A DNA stretch of 64,000 nt from Pelotomaculum_C sp050950345 (GCA_050950345.1 JBMNHK010000002.1:1-64000); one strand, 5' to 3'; positions 45,183 through 53,749 are shown, counted from the first letter of the stretch. Notes: generated from the sequence alone by a model not told the origin. Translations and numbers: made by a program.

Positions 45183-46286
45183 ATGAACAAAAGGTTAGGT
45201 TTTAATTTAAGTGGGATTGTATTTTTAATATTTAGTATACTTGCGCTTTTTCTGATAATTAGCCCGTTGCTAGTAAAAAACGATGTCATTGCACGATTAG
45301 CCAGGTGGTATCTTGGATCAATTGGAAATTACAGTGGAAACTATATTGGGGCAATGGGTGGAATTATTGGCACTGGTCTAGCCGTGTCAAGTGCGCTTTG
45401 GATTAGTGGAGTCCAAGAACGCAAAAATCGTGAATTAATAGAATTGAAGAATCAACGACAAAAAACTCTAACATATCGAAGAATTGAGAGGTATCTAAAA
45501 CGCGAGCTTAAAAGACTATGGATTATGTGGCTGTGGGTTACTTTTGATTTGAATGTTTATTTTGATAGTGAAAAAGAATATCCATATGAACCATATTCAA
45601 TTGATATATCTCAAGTATTGGATGATTTTATAATAATAGAAGAAGAAATAACTGAAAAAAATGTTGAATTATTTTACGAGTTATTTTTCTTTTCGGAAAA
45701 AATCAATTATCTTATTGATTTATATAATTCGTTAAGAACAGATACGGTTATCATGAGAAGCTCGGGTATCTCGTATAATAACTCAGTAAATATTGAATCA
45801 GATGTAAGCCAAAGTCAATCTTCTTATAAAATTATTGAAAGCCTAAAAATTTTAATTAGTGAAAAGAAGAATACCCTGTTCAAAGAAGAATTAATATCCA
45901 TTGAAAGTCAAATAGAAGTGCTACGAAATAGCCAACATAAGTGGGGGCGGTTTAACGATTTGAAAAGTAAAATAGCAAAGAAGATGATAAATCCCGAGGA
46001 GCATTCTAATGATGGAATATTAAAACATTACACATTAGAGAAGGAAATTGAAAAATGGTTGGGTAATGAAAATGAAAGCGACATACCAAATATAGTATTA
46101 GAAGATATAAAGAATTTAAAAGCATTGAAAATAGAAATTTCTGAATATGAGGGAGGGTATGATAAAATAAAAATGGAGTACCGTCAAATAATTGATAAAC
46201 CGCCCTATTCAGAGGAAATGAATGAACTAGTTAAAGAAATTGTTAAGTATACCACATACCAAAATACCATAGACAAGAGGGTTTGA
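45183..46286 (+). CDS. Membrane protein of unknown function downstream of AbiH
   Basis: About 367 residues. Two membrane helices (about residues 10-30 and 55-78; IIGTGLAVSSALWISGVQER) precede a long cytoplasmic, strongly helical/coiled-coil domain rich in Lys and Glu. ATG 45183 follows GGGGGATAAA; the TTG at 45105 lies in the AbiH tail. The layout of two helices, the second with GGIIGTGLA, then a coiled coil, recalls putative phage abortive-infection proteins (putAbiC-like), but no motif confirms this. It lies about 70 bases after the AbiH stop. Confidence 0.58.
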   Translation: MNKRLGFNLSGIVFLIFSILALFLIISPLLVKNDVIARLARWYLGSIGNYSGNYIGAMGGIIGTGLAVSSALWISGVQERKNRELIELKNQRQKTLTYRRIERYLKRELKRLWIMWLWVTFDLNVYFDSEKEYPYEPYSIDISQVLDDFIIIEEEITEKNVELFYELFFFSEKINYLIDLYNSLRTDTVIMRSSGISYNNSVNIESDVSQSQSSYKIIESLKILISEKKNTLFKEELISIESQIEVLRNSQHKWGRFNDLKSKIAKKMINPEEHSNDGILKHYTLEKEIEKWLGNENESDIPNIVLEDIKNLKALKIEISEYEGGYDKIKMEYRQIIDKPPYSEEMNELVKEIVKYTTYQNTIDKRV

Positions 46287-46398
46287 GGTGGCTATTTAGC
46301 AAAGAATAGTAGAAAAAGAAGCTGAGGTATTTAGTGAAATTGCCACTACGAATGAAAGTTAAATCACGAAAGTGATGAAAAAGGAGGCCAACCATCCA

Positions 46399-47025
46399 AT
46401 GACCAAATCAACCTTTACCGGACAAATCACATCAATCCAACCACGAATAAGGCTAACCCGTTCATTTGATGAAGCCTCTCATACCTATTTGGGCTATGCC
46501 ATTAAAATTGCCGGAACCATTGATGCCGAAGAAACCACCTTCTCCATCGGTATTGGCAAAGCTGCTCAAGCTAAATTTAATCTCAAAGTTAATGATGTTA
46601 TTTCCGGTGAATGCCTTCCTGTTCCGGATCCGGACATGGAGCCGGTGGATTATTATAAGGTGTCGAAGTTAGCTAAGGTAGCGGAAGGGGAGCAGGGAAG
46701 TTTATCGGCTCCTTGGGAATTGGTAGCACCTGAGCTGGAGGTTTATCGGGAAAGGGGACATCGGAGACTGGCTGCCAGAACTTATGATAGTAAATGCAGC
46801 AGCTGCATGTGGGGAGCTAGGATGCCGGTAGAGATAATAGTTGATAACTGGAACCCGAGGGGTAGGAGGAAGTACCGGTTTGAGACATTTTGTTCTGGGC
46901 CGTTATCGTGTAAATTATATAAGGCAGGCCCTAACCGAAAAGTCCAAGGCCGAAATGGGATGGTCTATGTGGAGGAAGATTGGGTTGATGAAGCTAATGT
47001 GGCGCATAGGGGGATGGATGAATAG
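46399..47025 (+). CDS. Uncharacterised 208-residue protein with C-terminal cysteine cluster
   Basis: The N-terminal 90 residues look like a beta-rich, possibly OB-like domain (ITSIQPRIRLTRSFDEASHT, FSIGIGKAAQAKFNLKVNDV, GECLPVPDPDMEPVDYYKVS). The C-terminal part has KCSSCMWG and, about 30 residues on, FCSGPLSCKLY, four cysteines that could hold a metal. AAGGAGG precedes ATG 46399. A broken copy of the N-terminal half lies at 32761-33019. The gene seems conserved in this genome rather than phage-specific; nucleic acid or metal binding is a guess. Confidence 0.65.
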   Translation: MTKSTFTGQITSIQPRIRLTRSFDEASHTYLGYAIKIAGTIDAEETTFSIGIGKAAQAKFNLKVNDVISGECLPVPDPDMEPVDYYKVSKLAKVAEGEQGSLSAPWELVAPELEVYRERGHRRLAARTYDSKCSSCMWGARMPVEIIVDNWNPRGRRKYRFETFCSGPLSCKLYKAGPNRKVQGRNGMVYVEEDWVDEANVAHRGMDE

Positions 47026-47085
47026 TTGATAAACAAATACGGTAATAATCAGGCAAGCATATATGCCAGTGATAGGAGGTCTTAA

Positions 47086-47316
47086 ATGGCAAAACAGGAT
47101 ACACACCATGTAGTACCAAATCCAGATGGTGGTTGGAATGTCAAAAGAGGTGGAGGTCAAAAAGCTAGTCATCACACAGACACAAAGGCAGAAGCAGAAA
47201 AGATAGCAAGAGGTATAAGTAAAAATCAGGGCACAGAGCTAATTATTCACGGAAAAGACGGAAAAATTCAAAGAAAAGACTCACATGGCAACGATCCATA
47301 TCCTCCCCAAGGTTAA
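47086..47316 (+). CDS. DUF2188-domain protein
   Basis: A 76-residue basic protein matching the DUF2188 pattern: HHVVPNPDGGWNVKRGGGQK, then TKAEAEKIARGISKNQGTEL and the closing HGKDGKIQRKDSHGNDPYP. These small proteins occur widely, often near mobile DNA; function unknown. TAGGAGGTC precedes ATG 47086. Confidence 0.88.
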   Translation: MAKQDTHHVVPNPDGGWNVKRGGGQKASHHTDTKAEAEKIARGISKNQGTELIIHGKDGKIQRKDSHGNDPYPPQG

Positions 47317-47387
47317 TTTGAAATAATGAAATCTAGCTTGCCTGATTATTATATACTAAGATATTAATACAAATTGGAAAATAATGC

Positions 47388-47416
47388 TTGACGCAGATAT
47401 TTTTTTGCTCTATAAT
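47388..47416 (+). promoter_or_regulatory. Sigma-A-type promoter for the XRE/ImmA genes
   Basis: TTGACG at 47388-47393 and TATAAT at 47411-47416 are separated by 17 bases, about 105 bases before the XRE start. The leader between them and the gene is AT-rich and may hold operator sites for the regulator. Confidence 0.8.
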
Positions 47417-47520
47417 TACGCTATAAGGTGAAATAAGCGGATAAGGGTAAAAGCATAAATTGTTACTTGGAACGTTTATTTTCAACAATCACCCCATAGC
47501 AGTGGAAGGAGGTGTAACAG

Positions 47521-47910
47521 ATGAAGGAACAATACATGAGATTCGGGGATTTCATTAAAAAGAAGAGAATAAATCATCCAGATGAATTGACTCTCAAAGA
47601 AGTATCAAAAATGCTCGGTATATCTCTTTCTTTTTTAAGTGATGTTGAAAATAACAGACGAAAACCCTTTGACAAAGACAAGATTGAAATGTTTGCTGAA
47701 AAACTAGGTCTTACAGAGGAGGAAAAGGCAACCATGTTTGATTTGGCTGCCAGGGATCGTAAAGAAGTGCCGTCTGATATTGAAGATATTATGATGTATG
47801 GAGAAATTGGCGAAATGGCCCGTTTGGCCCTGAGGAAATCAAATTCTGGTGAAATCAGTGAAGAAGATTGGAAACAGTTTATCCGAAAAACGAGCAAGAA
47901 TCAAGAGTAA
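47521..47910 (+). CDS. XRE-family transcriptional regulator
   Basis: A 129-residue protein with an N-terminal Cro/C1 HTH (FGDFIKKKRINHP, LKEVSKMLGISLSFLSDVEN, about residues 8-70) and an acidic helical tail. GGAAGGAGGTG precedes ATG 47521. The next gene encodes an ImmA/IrrE-type peptidase, the usual partner that cleaves or inactivates such repressors (ImmR/ImmA of ICEBs1, phage repressor pairs). It is thus a likely repressor of the adjacent prophage. Since the peptidase gene is broken, induction may be impaired. Confidence 0.87.
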   Translation: MKEQYMRFGDFIKKKRINHPDELTLKEVSKMLGISLSFLSDVENNRRKPFDKDKIEMFAEKLGLTEEEKATMFDLAARDRKEVPSDIEDIMMYGEIGEMARLALRKSNSGEISEEDWKQFIRKTSKNQE

Positions 47911-47952
47911 AAAACTTGTATTAACTTAGTACCGAAAGGACGGTGAAGATTA

Positions 47953-48110
47953 TTGATCGAATTCAGATGGAACAGGGTGGATAAAAGGAATAATAATACA
48001 CCTATTATAAGCGATGCTGAAATAGATGAGTTAGCTGAAATAATATTAGGAGACTATAAGCCGCAGCTTTTACAAGAGCCCAGAAAAGTAAAATATGAGC
48101 ATTTCCTTGA
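47953..48110 (+). pseudogene. ImmA/IrrE-type metallopeptidase, 5' part (split by transposon)
   Basis: From TTG 47953 the frame gives IEFRWNRVDKRNN and KVKYEHFL, then enters a transposon after CCTTGA and stops at 48156. Joining 48110 to 51114 with the duplicated CCTTGA counted once yields EHFLESYLGANLDYRHIYYE and a continuous 275-residue protein. Confidence 0.85.
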
Positions 48111-48265
48111 TGTTTCAGCTAGCCTAAAAAGTCAGAAAGCTGATGGTATTGCCTGACCGGAGATTGCTGGATATAATGACCATATCTTAAGAAAGGAAAG
48201 ACGCCTCTGTTAATGTGCAACTGCGGTCACAGGAGCACCAGAAGCGTCACCAAAAGGTATGGTAA

Positions 48266-48808
48266 TTGTATCAAACTATAGAATACTTGAAAAGCCTGAA
48301 AAAGGAGTTTTTTGTTAGGAGCGAGGAGCAGAGTCTTTGTCCATGTTGTAATGGTCATTTAAAGGTAGTTGGTAGCCGGGAAAGAACATGTATCACTGGG
48401 TTGGGAGAAAAGAAGGTTTTAATAATTAGGCGGCTGGGCTGTACCCAATGCAGAAAAATCCATCATGAACTCCCGGACAAACTGGTACCCTACAAACGTC
48501 ATGTGAGGGAGAGTATTGAAGCGATATTGAATGAAGACCCAGCTGCCAGTGTCAGTGCCGACCAAAGCACCTTGGAAAGGTGGAAAAGATGGTTTAATGA
48601 TATGTTTGATTACTTCCAAGGATGTTTAAAGTCAATCGCTATTCGATCTGGTCAAGAAAATGTGGAAGATAAATCCGGTCTTCCCAAGTCCAAGCTCCAA
48701 AGGATATGGCAGTATGTAGGTAATGCCCCGGGATGGCTGGCAAGAATTGTCCGGCCCATAGTAAACACAAATTTATGGGTACATACCCGTTCTGCATTTT
48801 GCCAATAA
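48266..48808 (+). CDS. DUF6431-like zinc-finger protein of the transposon
   Basis: A 180-residue protein with CPCCNGHLKVVGSRER and, about 35 residues on, CTQCRKIHHELPD, a zinc-finger pair, then RHVRESIEAIL and a basic helical tail. Similar proteins precede a DDE transposase and an ExeA-type ATPase in clostridial elements. A role in end recognition is likely but not shown. It starts at a TTG after AAAAGG. It ends 50 bases before the transposase gene. Confidence 0.75.
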   Translation: MYQTIEYLKSLKKEFFVRSEEQSLCPCCNGHLKVVGSRERTCITGLGEKKVLIIRRLGCTQCRKIHHELPDKLVPYKRHVRESIEAILNEDPAASVSADQSTLERWKRWFNDMFDYFQGCLKSIAIRSGQENVEDKSGLPKSKLQRIWQYVGNAPGWLARIVRPIVNTNLWVHTRSAFCQ

Positions 48809-48857
48809 ATACATAGCAGTAAAATCATGCTGAAACCTTAAAAAGGAGAGGATCAGC

Positions 48858-50210
48858 ATGAAAGATCAGAAGAAGGCAGAAGAGATGGCAGTGCAGCGTG
48901 TGCAATTGTTATCTCCACTCCTGGATGATGGAATCGATGCAGCTCAGGCCAAGCTGATTAAAAAGAGGATATGCGAAGAAACTGGAATATCCGAACGTAC
49001 ATTGCGCAGATATCTGGCTCAGTACAAGAATAGCGGCTTCAGCGGACTTAAACCCAAAGGCAAAGAGCGAAGGACAAGCGAGGCTATTCCCAGTAACATT
49101 TTGGAACAAGCCATACTCTTGCGCCGCCAAGTGCCAGGTCGCAGCATCGCCCAGATTATTCAGATACTAGAGTGGGAGGGACTGGTCCAGCCCGGGCAGA
49201 TCAAGCGCAGTACCCTACAGGAGAAGCTCAGTGAACGAGGTTACAGCGCCCGGCACATGCGAATGTATGCCGAAACCGGAGTAGCCGCCAGACGGTACCA
49301 GAAGAAATATCGCAACCAGCTCTGGCATTCAGATATTAAATATGGTCCCTATTTACCCATAGGCCAGGGTGGAAAGAAGAAACAGGTATATCTAGTACTC
49401 TTTGTAGATGATGCTACTCGATTTATTTTGCACGGCCAGTTTTATCCCGTGTTGGATCAGGTTATCGTTGAAGATTGCTTTAGGCAGGCCATATTAAAAT
49501 ACGGAGTACCGGAAAAAGTATACTTTGATAATGGGAAGCAGTACCGGAACAAATGGATGAATAGAGCCTGTGCCAAAATGGGGATTAGACTGCTGTTTGC
49601 TAGGCCTTATTCGCCAGAATCCACCGGCAAGCCTGAAAGGATCAATCGAATCGTGGATTCCTTTTTAGCCGAAGCTGCACTGGAGAAACCCCAGGATTTA
49701 GATAAATTAAACCAGTTGTTCTGGGTATGGTTAGAAGAGTGCTACCAGCGCAAACCCCATTCGGGTTTACCTGATAATATTTGCCCCGAGACAGCTTATC
49801 GCAGTGATAGAAAGGCCTTGAAGTTTTTAGATCCTGACATAATCGCTAATGCTTTTCTCCACTGTGAAGAAAGAAAAGTAGATAAGGCCGGCTGTATCAG
49901 TTTCGCTGGCAAGAAATACGAAGTAGGATTAAATTTCATAGGCTGCAAGGTAGACGTTATTTATGATCCTGCTGATATTAGTGAACTGACCATTGAATAT
50001 GAGGGACACCAGCCTTTTCAGGTCAAGGAACTGATTATTGGGGAGCGAAGCGCAAAAAGGCCTAAACTACCTGAACATATGCAGAAAGTTACGGCTGATT
50101 CTTCAAGATTGCTGAAAGCAGCGGCCAAGAAGAATCAAGAGAGAAAAGAATCTCATCTTCCCGTCGTTTCCTACCGAAGTGTATGGAAGGAGGACGGCAA
50201 AGATGTTTGA
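48858..50210 (+). CDS. DDE-type transposase (Mu/IstA-like integrase core)
   Basis: A 450-residue transposase. An N-terminal helix-turn-helix (EETGISERTLRRYLAQYKNS, about residue 38) and a second DNA-binding segment precede an rve-type core, with LWHSDIKYGPY (Asp about 156), VYFDNGKQY (Asp about 222) and STGKPERINRIV (Glu about 258). A C-terminal Mu-like beta-barrel follows (ISFAGKKYEVGL). AAAAGGAGAGG precedes ATG 48858. It overlaps the ATPase gene by eight bases. All catalytic acids are present. Confidence 0.9.
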   Translation: MKDQKKAEEMAVQRVQLLSPLLDDGIDAAQAKLIKKRICEETGISERTLRRYLAQYKNSGFSGLKPKGKERRTSEAIPSNILEQAILLRRQVPGRSIAQIIQILEWEGLVQPGQIKRSTLQEKLSERGYSARHMRMYAETGVAARRYQKKYRNQLWHSDIKYGPYLPIGQGGKKKQVYLVLFVDDATRFILHGQFYPVLDQVIVEDCFRQAILKYGVPEKVYFDNGKQYRNKWMNRACAKMGIRLLFARPYSPESTGKPERINRIVDSFLAEAALEKPQDLDKLNQLFWVWLEECYQRKPHSGLPDNICPETAYRSDRKALKFLDPDIIANAFLHCEERKVDKAGCISFAGKKYEVGLNFIGCKVDVIYDPADISELTIEYEGHQPFQVKELIIGERSAKRPKLPEHMQKVTADSSRLLKAAAKKNQERKESHLPVVSYRSVWKEDGKDV

Positions 50211-51003
50211 GGAATATTACCAACTATCTAAAACCCCGTTTTCACGAGATATTCCTACTGAAAGTTTGTATCAGTCTCACATGTTAGAGGAAATCTTGGG
50301 AAGGCTGGAGTACGCAGCCAAACGGCAGCTATTTGCGGTAGTTACAGGTGACAGCGGAACAGGAAAAACCACCACCATACGCAGATTTAAAGATATTTTA
50401 GATGAATCAAAATTTATGGTAATGTACTTAGCCGATTCCAAATTGACCCCGAGGCATTTTTACAAAGGGCTATTAGAACAGTTAGGCTGTGAAGCCAAAT
50501 TTTATCGCGGTGACGCTAAAAGGCAGTTACACCGTGAAATTGAGCTTTTACAGGGTATACATCAGATGCAGCCAGTAGTCATTGTAGATGAAGCCCACCT
50601 TTTAGATAAAGAGATGCTGGAAGAAGTGCGATTTTTGCTCAATTTCAAGATGGATGCCCAGAGTCCTATGGCTTTGATTTTGGTTGGCCAGAGTGAATTA
50701 TGGGATAGATTAAGACTTCAATCCTATGCCGCCATCCGGCAGCGGATTGATCTACAATGTAAATTACCTCACTTAGATCGTGCCCAGGTGGGTGAATATG
50801 TGAAAAGTCACCTGGCTTATGCTGGTGCCGAACATGATATTTTCTCGGACAGCGCGATAGATGAAATATTTAAAATCTCCAGTGGTACGGCCCGGATAGT
50901 CAACAAGGTCTGTACTCATTGTTTGCTTTATGGAGCCCAGAACAATCGAAGAATTATTGATGACCACATGGTTAAGCTGGTAGTTCAGGGAGAGTTGAGT
51001 TAA
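50203..51003 (+). CDS. ExeA/TniB-type AAA ATPase of the transposon
   Basis: About 266 residues. It starts MFEEYYQLSKTPFSRDI, as in ExeA-like ATPases. Walker A VVTGDSGTGKTTTIRRF (about residue 46), Walker B VVIVDEAHLLDKE (about 126) and sensor VGQSELWDRLR (about 162). It probably supports target choice by the upstream transposase, like IstB or TniB. ATG 50203 follows GGAAGGAGG; the upstream GTG at 50179 is before this site. The 3' end lies 104 bases inside the right terminus. Confidence 0.9.
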   Translation: MFEEYYQLSKTPFSRDIPTESLYQSHMLEEILGRLEYAAKRQLFAVVTGDSGTGKTTTIRRFKDILDESKFMVMYLADSKLTPRHFYKGLLEQLGCEAKFYRGDAKRQLHREIELLQGIHQMQPVVIVDEAHLLDKEMLEEVRFLLNFKMDAQSPMALILVGQSELWDRLRLQSYAAIRQRIDLQCKLPHLDRAQVGEYVKSHLAYAGAEHDIFSDSAIDEIFKISSGTARIVNKVCTHCLLYGAQNNRRIIDDHMVKLVVQGELS

Positions 51004-51113
51004 TTCTCCCTTCCCCCCAAAGGGGAGTCATATCATGGTCAGTACTTCCGTCAACTTAAGGACAACATATGCCGTCTATTGCCGGACATCATGGGTTAGC
51101 AGTAACACCTTGA

Positions 51114-51783
51114 ATCTTATCTTGGGGCTAACCTAGATTATAGGCACATATATTATGAAGAAGATGAAGGGAGAATTCTTGGAGTAACATCTTTCAACAA
51201 CCGGGAAAAGCTACCGGTTTTTGATCAGGAAAAAATGTGTCTGGATACGGTCAAATTGAAGAAAAACTCCATTGTTTTAGATTTTTATGTGACAGAAGAG
51301 GGCAGGGAGGGTTTAGAACTTTTTACCGGTCTGCATGAGGGCGGGCATCTATGGATGCATCAAGGTGTTTATGCAAGAAATGAAATGCAGATGTCTTTAT
51401 TCGGACACGATGCTGAATTAAAATCAGTTACTTGCTGTAGAAGAACGGATATTGAAAATTTCGGAAGGAAGGGTGGCTATCGGACCGCGGAACAGTGGCG
51501 GGAGCACCATGCAGATTATTTTGCATCTGCTATTGCTATGCCGAATGCTACATTTTTCCCGTTAGTACAAGAGATTTTAAAATCTCAGGGGATAACAGAT
51601 GGCCAAATTATACAGGATACGGGTTTCGAGGAAGATTTTTTGGCTAAAGAAATACTTCCGGATATTATATCGGAAACCTATGGAGTTTCAAGAACAGCGG
51701 CCTATGTGAAATTAAGAAAAACCGGATTTGTAGTTGACCATGAAAACGTTAACAAAGAGAAAAAGCAGCTGCGGATTTTTTAG
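51114..51783 (+). pseudogene. ImmA/IrrE-type metallopeptidase, 3' part
   Basis: The continuation of the gene begun at 47953: SYLGANLDYRHIYYE, FVFDQ-like region PVFDQEKM, then the zinc site GLHEGGHLWMH (HExxH) and a second acidic region (WREHHADYFASAIAMP). The C-terminus (SRTAAYVKLRKTGFV) resembles an HTH-like tail. An internal ATG at 51235 gives a 182-residue frame holding the HExxH site, so a truncated peptidase could still be made if translated. Confidence 0.85.
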
Positions 51784-51913
51784 CAGATTCACAAAACAAG
51801 ATTATTTTTTTGTCTGGCAATTACGCAATTTGGCTAAATAAGAGTAATACAAAGAAAGTAAGAGTTTAAGCTATTTATTTAAATATATCAAAAATTAATT
51901 ATGGGAGGAGCTT

Positions 51914-52201
51914 ATGAAGAAAAATGAGGAGGAATTGATTAACATCGTATGCCCCGCATGCGCTAATACGATTGTAGCTAAATATAAGGGAGAAATAGTA
52001 ACGGGCAAGCTGCAGCATAAATGTAGGGTATGTAAACGCTACTGGGATTTAAATTATACAACAAAAACAATTACATGGAAGGGAGGTAAAGCGGATAAAA
52101 CCCCCATCACGAAATTTAAATTGGATATGGCAACGGGGAAATGGCAACCAATAAATAGTGAAAATGTTGAGAAAGCTTTACTGAGACGAGAAGGAGCCTA
52201 A
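51914..52201 (+). CDS. Small zinc-ribbon-like protein
   Basis: A 95-residue protein with CPAC (residue 13) and CRVC (about 37) that could form a zinc ribbon, then a basic C-terminal half. GGGAGGAG precedes ATG 51914. It lies between the peptidase remnant and a strong terminator. Function unknown. Confidence 0.65.
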   Translation: MKKNEEELINIVCPACANTIVAKYKGEIVTGKLQHKCRVCKRYWDLNYTTKTITWKGGKADKTPITKFKLDMATGKWQPINSENVEKALLRREGA

Positions 52202-52220
52202 AGTCATAGAGCTACCTTAA

Positions 52221-52270
52221 GGGCCAGATAGCTAATAATTAACTTTATTAGTAATCTGGCCCTTTTTTTT
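52221..52270 (+). terminator. Strong terminator after the zinc-ribbon gene
   Basis: GGGCCAGAT (52221) pairs with ATCTGGCCC (52263), with an inner CTAATAA/TTATTAG stem, followed by eight T. It closes the XRE/ImmA transcription unit. Confidence 0.9.
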
Positions 52271-52336
52271 GTTTTTACAAACTCAATAAAAATACTTTCC
52301 GATTATAGCGAGTTAGGAATCAGCGAATTACCTTAG

Positions 52337-52378
52337 ACCGCATAATTACTGGTTTTTCAGTGGTTATGCGGTTTTTTT
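52337..52378 (+). terminator. Second terminator before the phage early genes
   Basis: ACCGCATAA..TACTG and CAGTGGTTATGCGGT form a 14-15 bp stem followed by seven T, 70 bases upstream of the sigma-like gene. Its place suggests an attenuator or boundary. Confidence 0.85.
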
Positions 52379-52449
52379 ATGCCCATTTTTACCCCCAATT
52401 CTACCACCTTGGCTATTTCAAGCCACAAAAAATCAAAGGAGGAACAAAC

Positions 52450-52995
52450 ATGTTAAAAAAATTCCAAACCCAGGAAGGCGATATCACTATTGAGATTACC
52501 GAAAAAGGTAAAGCGATTTATTCAGTAGGAAAGAAAAAGACCACCTTCGACCTTAGTAAATGCGATTCCTTTACCTATAGGTTCGTGGGAGAAGAAGAAA
52601 AGTTTGTCATCACAGAGGACATGCTTTCGGGCACAGACGAGATTGAGCCGTGGATGTGGTTAGTAATTAGTCGGGGAGAAGACCGCTTGGAATATAACAA
52701 CGACCAGGCAGAAACACGCCGCCAGCACAGTTGTTCTGACCAAAACGACAAATCTGAAATGCTGACTTCAGGCGAGGATGCGCTGGATCATCTTCTATCC
52801 TCAATAGAAAAGGATGCTGTAAGGAAGGCAATCCGCTCTCTGGACCCCCCGCAGCAGGAACTGGTATTGGACGTATATTACCGGGGTCTTTCCATGGCTG
52901 CTGTTGCCAGACGAGATAAGGTGAGCAAAATGGCCGTCACTAATAGGATGAAAAAAATTATCAAGCGCCTTCAGGAAAATTTAAAAGATTTTTGA
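52450..52995 (+). CDS. Sigma-70 region 4-type regulator with unknown N-terminal domain
   Basis: A 181-residue protein. Residues about 1-90 form an unassigned domain (FQTQEGDITIEITEKGK and EEKFVITEDMLSG). After a polar linker, residues 110-178 are a sigma region 4 HTH (LSSIEKDAVRKAIRSLDPPQ, YYRGLSMAAVARRDKVSKMA). Such proteins start the early operon of clostridial prophages and conjugative elements. ATG 52450 follows AAGGAGGAAC; the reading frame extends upstream into the terminator without a ribosome site. It may steer RNA polymerase or bind DNA alone. Confidence 0.8.
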   Translation: MLKKFQTQEGDITIEITEKGKAIYSVGKKKTTFDLSKCDSFTYRFVGEEEKFVITEDMLSGTDEIEPWMWLVISRGEDRLEYNNDQAETRRQHSCSDQNDKSEMLTSGEDALDHLLSSIEKDAVRKAIRSLDPPQQELVLDVYYRGLSMAAVARRDKVSKMAVTNRMKKIIKRLQENLKDF

Positions 52996-53112
52996 GTTAG
53001 GGGGTTTACTCTTGGCTCTGCCATGACTTATATACAGAGGCCAAAAAAAATTCTATAAATGCTTCACATCAAATCTGGCCTCAATTCTAACAGAAATGGA
53101 AGGTGAAAGCAA

Positions 53113-53379
53113 ATGAGTAAAAAGGCCATTATTAAGCCCAAGACCAAGCACCACATGGAAATCGGTATTAAAAAGTCTGATCCCAGTCAAGTGTTAGCGG
53201 CTAGGAAAGTCCGGCTTCGTGACCGCTGCTTAAATGCCATCTTTGGCCGTGGCCACAACTTGGTTGTATTGGTACCCGGAGAGAGTGTAAATACCATTTC
53301 CATTACTGAAATGGAAGTCCATGAGTTGAAAAAAGCAGATGAACAATGGAAAGGAGTGCCAAAAGATGAGCAGAATTAA
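53113..53379 (+). CDS. Small phage protein of unknown function
   Basis: An 88-residue basic protein (KAIIKPKTKHHMEIGIKKSD; RKVRLRDRCLNAIFGRGHN). GGAAGGTG lies upstream of ATG 53113. It overlaps the next gene by 14 bases. No domain recognised. Position at the head of the replication operon is usual for such small proteins. Confidence 0.7.
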   Translation: MSKKAIIKPKTKHHMEIGIKKSDPSQVLAARKVRLRDRCLNAIFGRGHNLVVLVPGESVNTISITEMEVHELKKADEQWKGVPKDEQN

Positions 53380-53749
53380 GCTCGCTTTAGATGTTGTTAA
53401 TGATCTTAGGACATTGGCTAAAAGTATAGAAACTCTGGTTCATGCCATGGAAACAAAAGGACCTACAGGTCTTGAAGCCGGTGATGAACAGGCTAAGGAA
53501 ACAAAGAAAAAAACAAGTACAAAACCAACGGAAGAATCAAAGTTGAATGAGACAACTTCTGAGGCAACCTCAGTCGAGGAAAACCAACCAACCCTGGAAG
53601 AATTAAGAGCAGCTATGGCAGAAAAGAACCGGGATGGCCACAGGGAGGCGGTGAAAGCCATCATTCAAAAATTCGGAGCCAATAACCTTTCTTCTATGGA
53701 CCCGAAGTATTACGCCCAAGCCATGAAGGAAGTAGGTGAGCTAAAGTGA
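53366..53749 (+). CDS. Phage protein of unknown function with polar middle
   Basis: A 127-residue protein: a short helical N-terminus (RIKLALDVVNDLRTLAKSIE), a low-complexity Thr/Glu/Lys stretch (residues about 48-80), and a C-terminal helical module (EELRAAMAEKNRDG and KFGANNLSSMDPKYYAQAMK) seen in many phage proteins next to DUF2800. ATG 53366 follows AAAGGAGTG. It overlaps both neighbours, so it is translationally coupled. Confidence 0.7.
   Translation: MSRIKLALDVVNDLRTLAKSIETLVHAMETKGPTGLEAGDEQAKETKKKTSTKPTEESKLNETTSEATSVEENQPTLEELRAAMAEKNRDGHREAVKAIIQKFGANNLSSMDPKYYAQAMKEVGELK

Larger units (their letters stand above)
48111..51107 (+). mobile_element. Three-gene transposon (DUF6431-like, DDE transposase, ExeA-type ATPase)
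   Basis: A 2997-bp element with terminal repeats TGTTTCAGCTAGCC (left) and the complement TGTTACTGCTAACC (right), flanked by 6-bp CCTTGA copies at 48105-48110 and 51108-51113. The DDE transposase plus AAA ATPase pairing recalls IS21 and Tn7/Tn5053-type elements. Confidence 0.88.

Noticed and set aside
51235..51783. 182-residue frame as a separate, intact peptidase gene
   Set aside because: Sequence upstream (SYLGANLDYRHIYYE) belongs to the same protein, and the transposon's 6-bp duplication shows it is the 3' part of a split gene. Residual expression remains possible.
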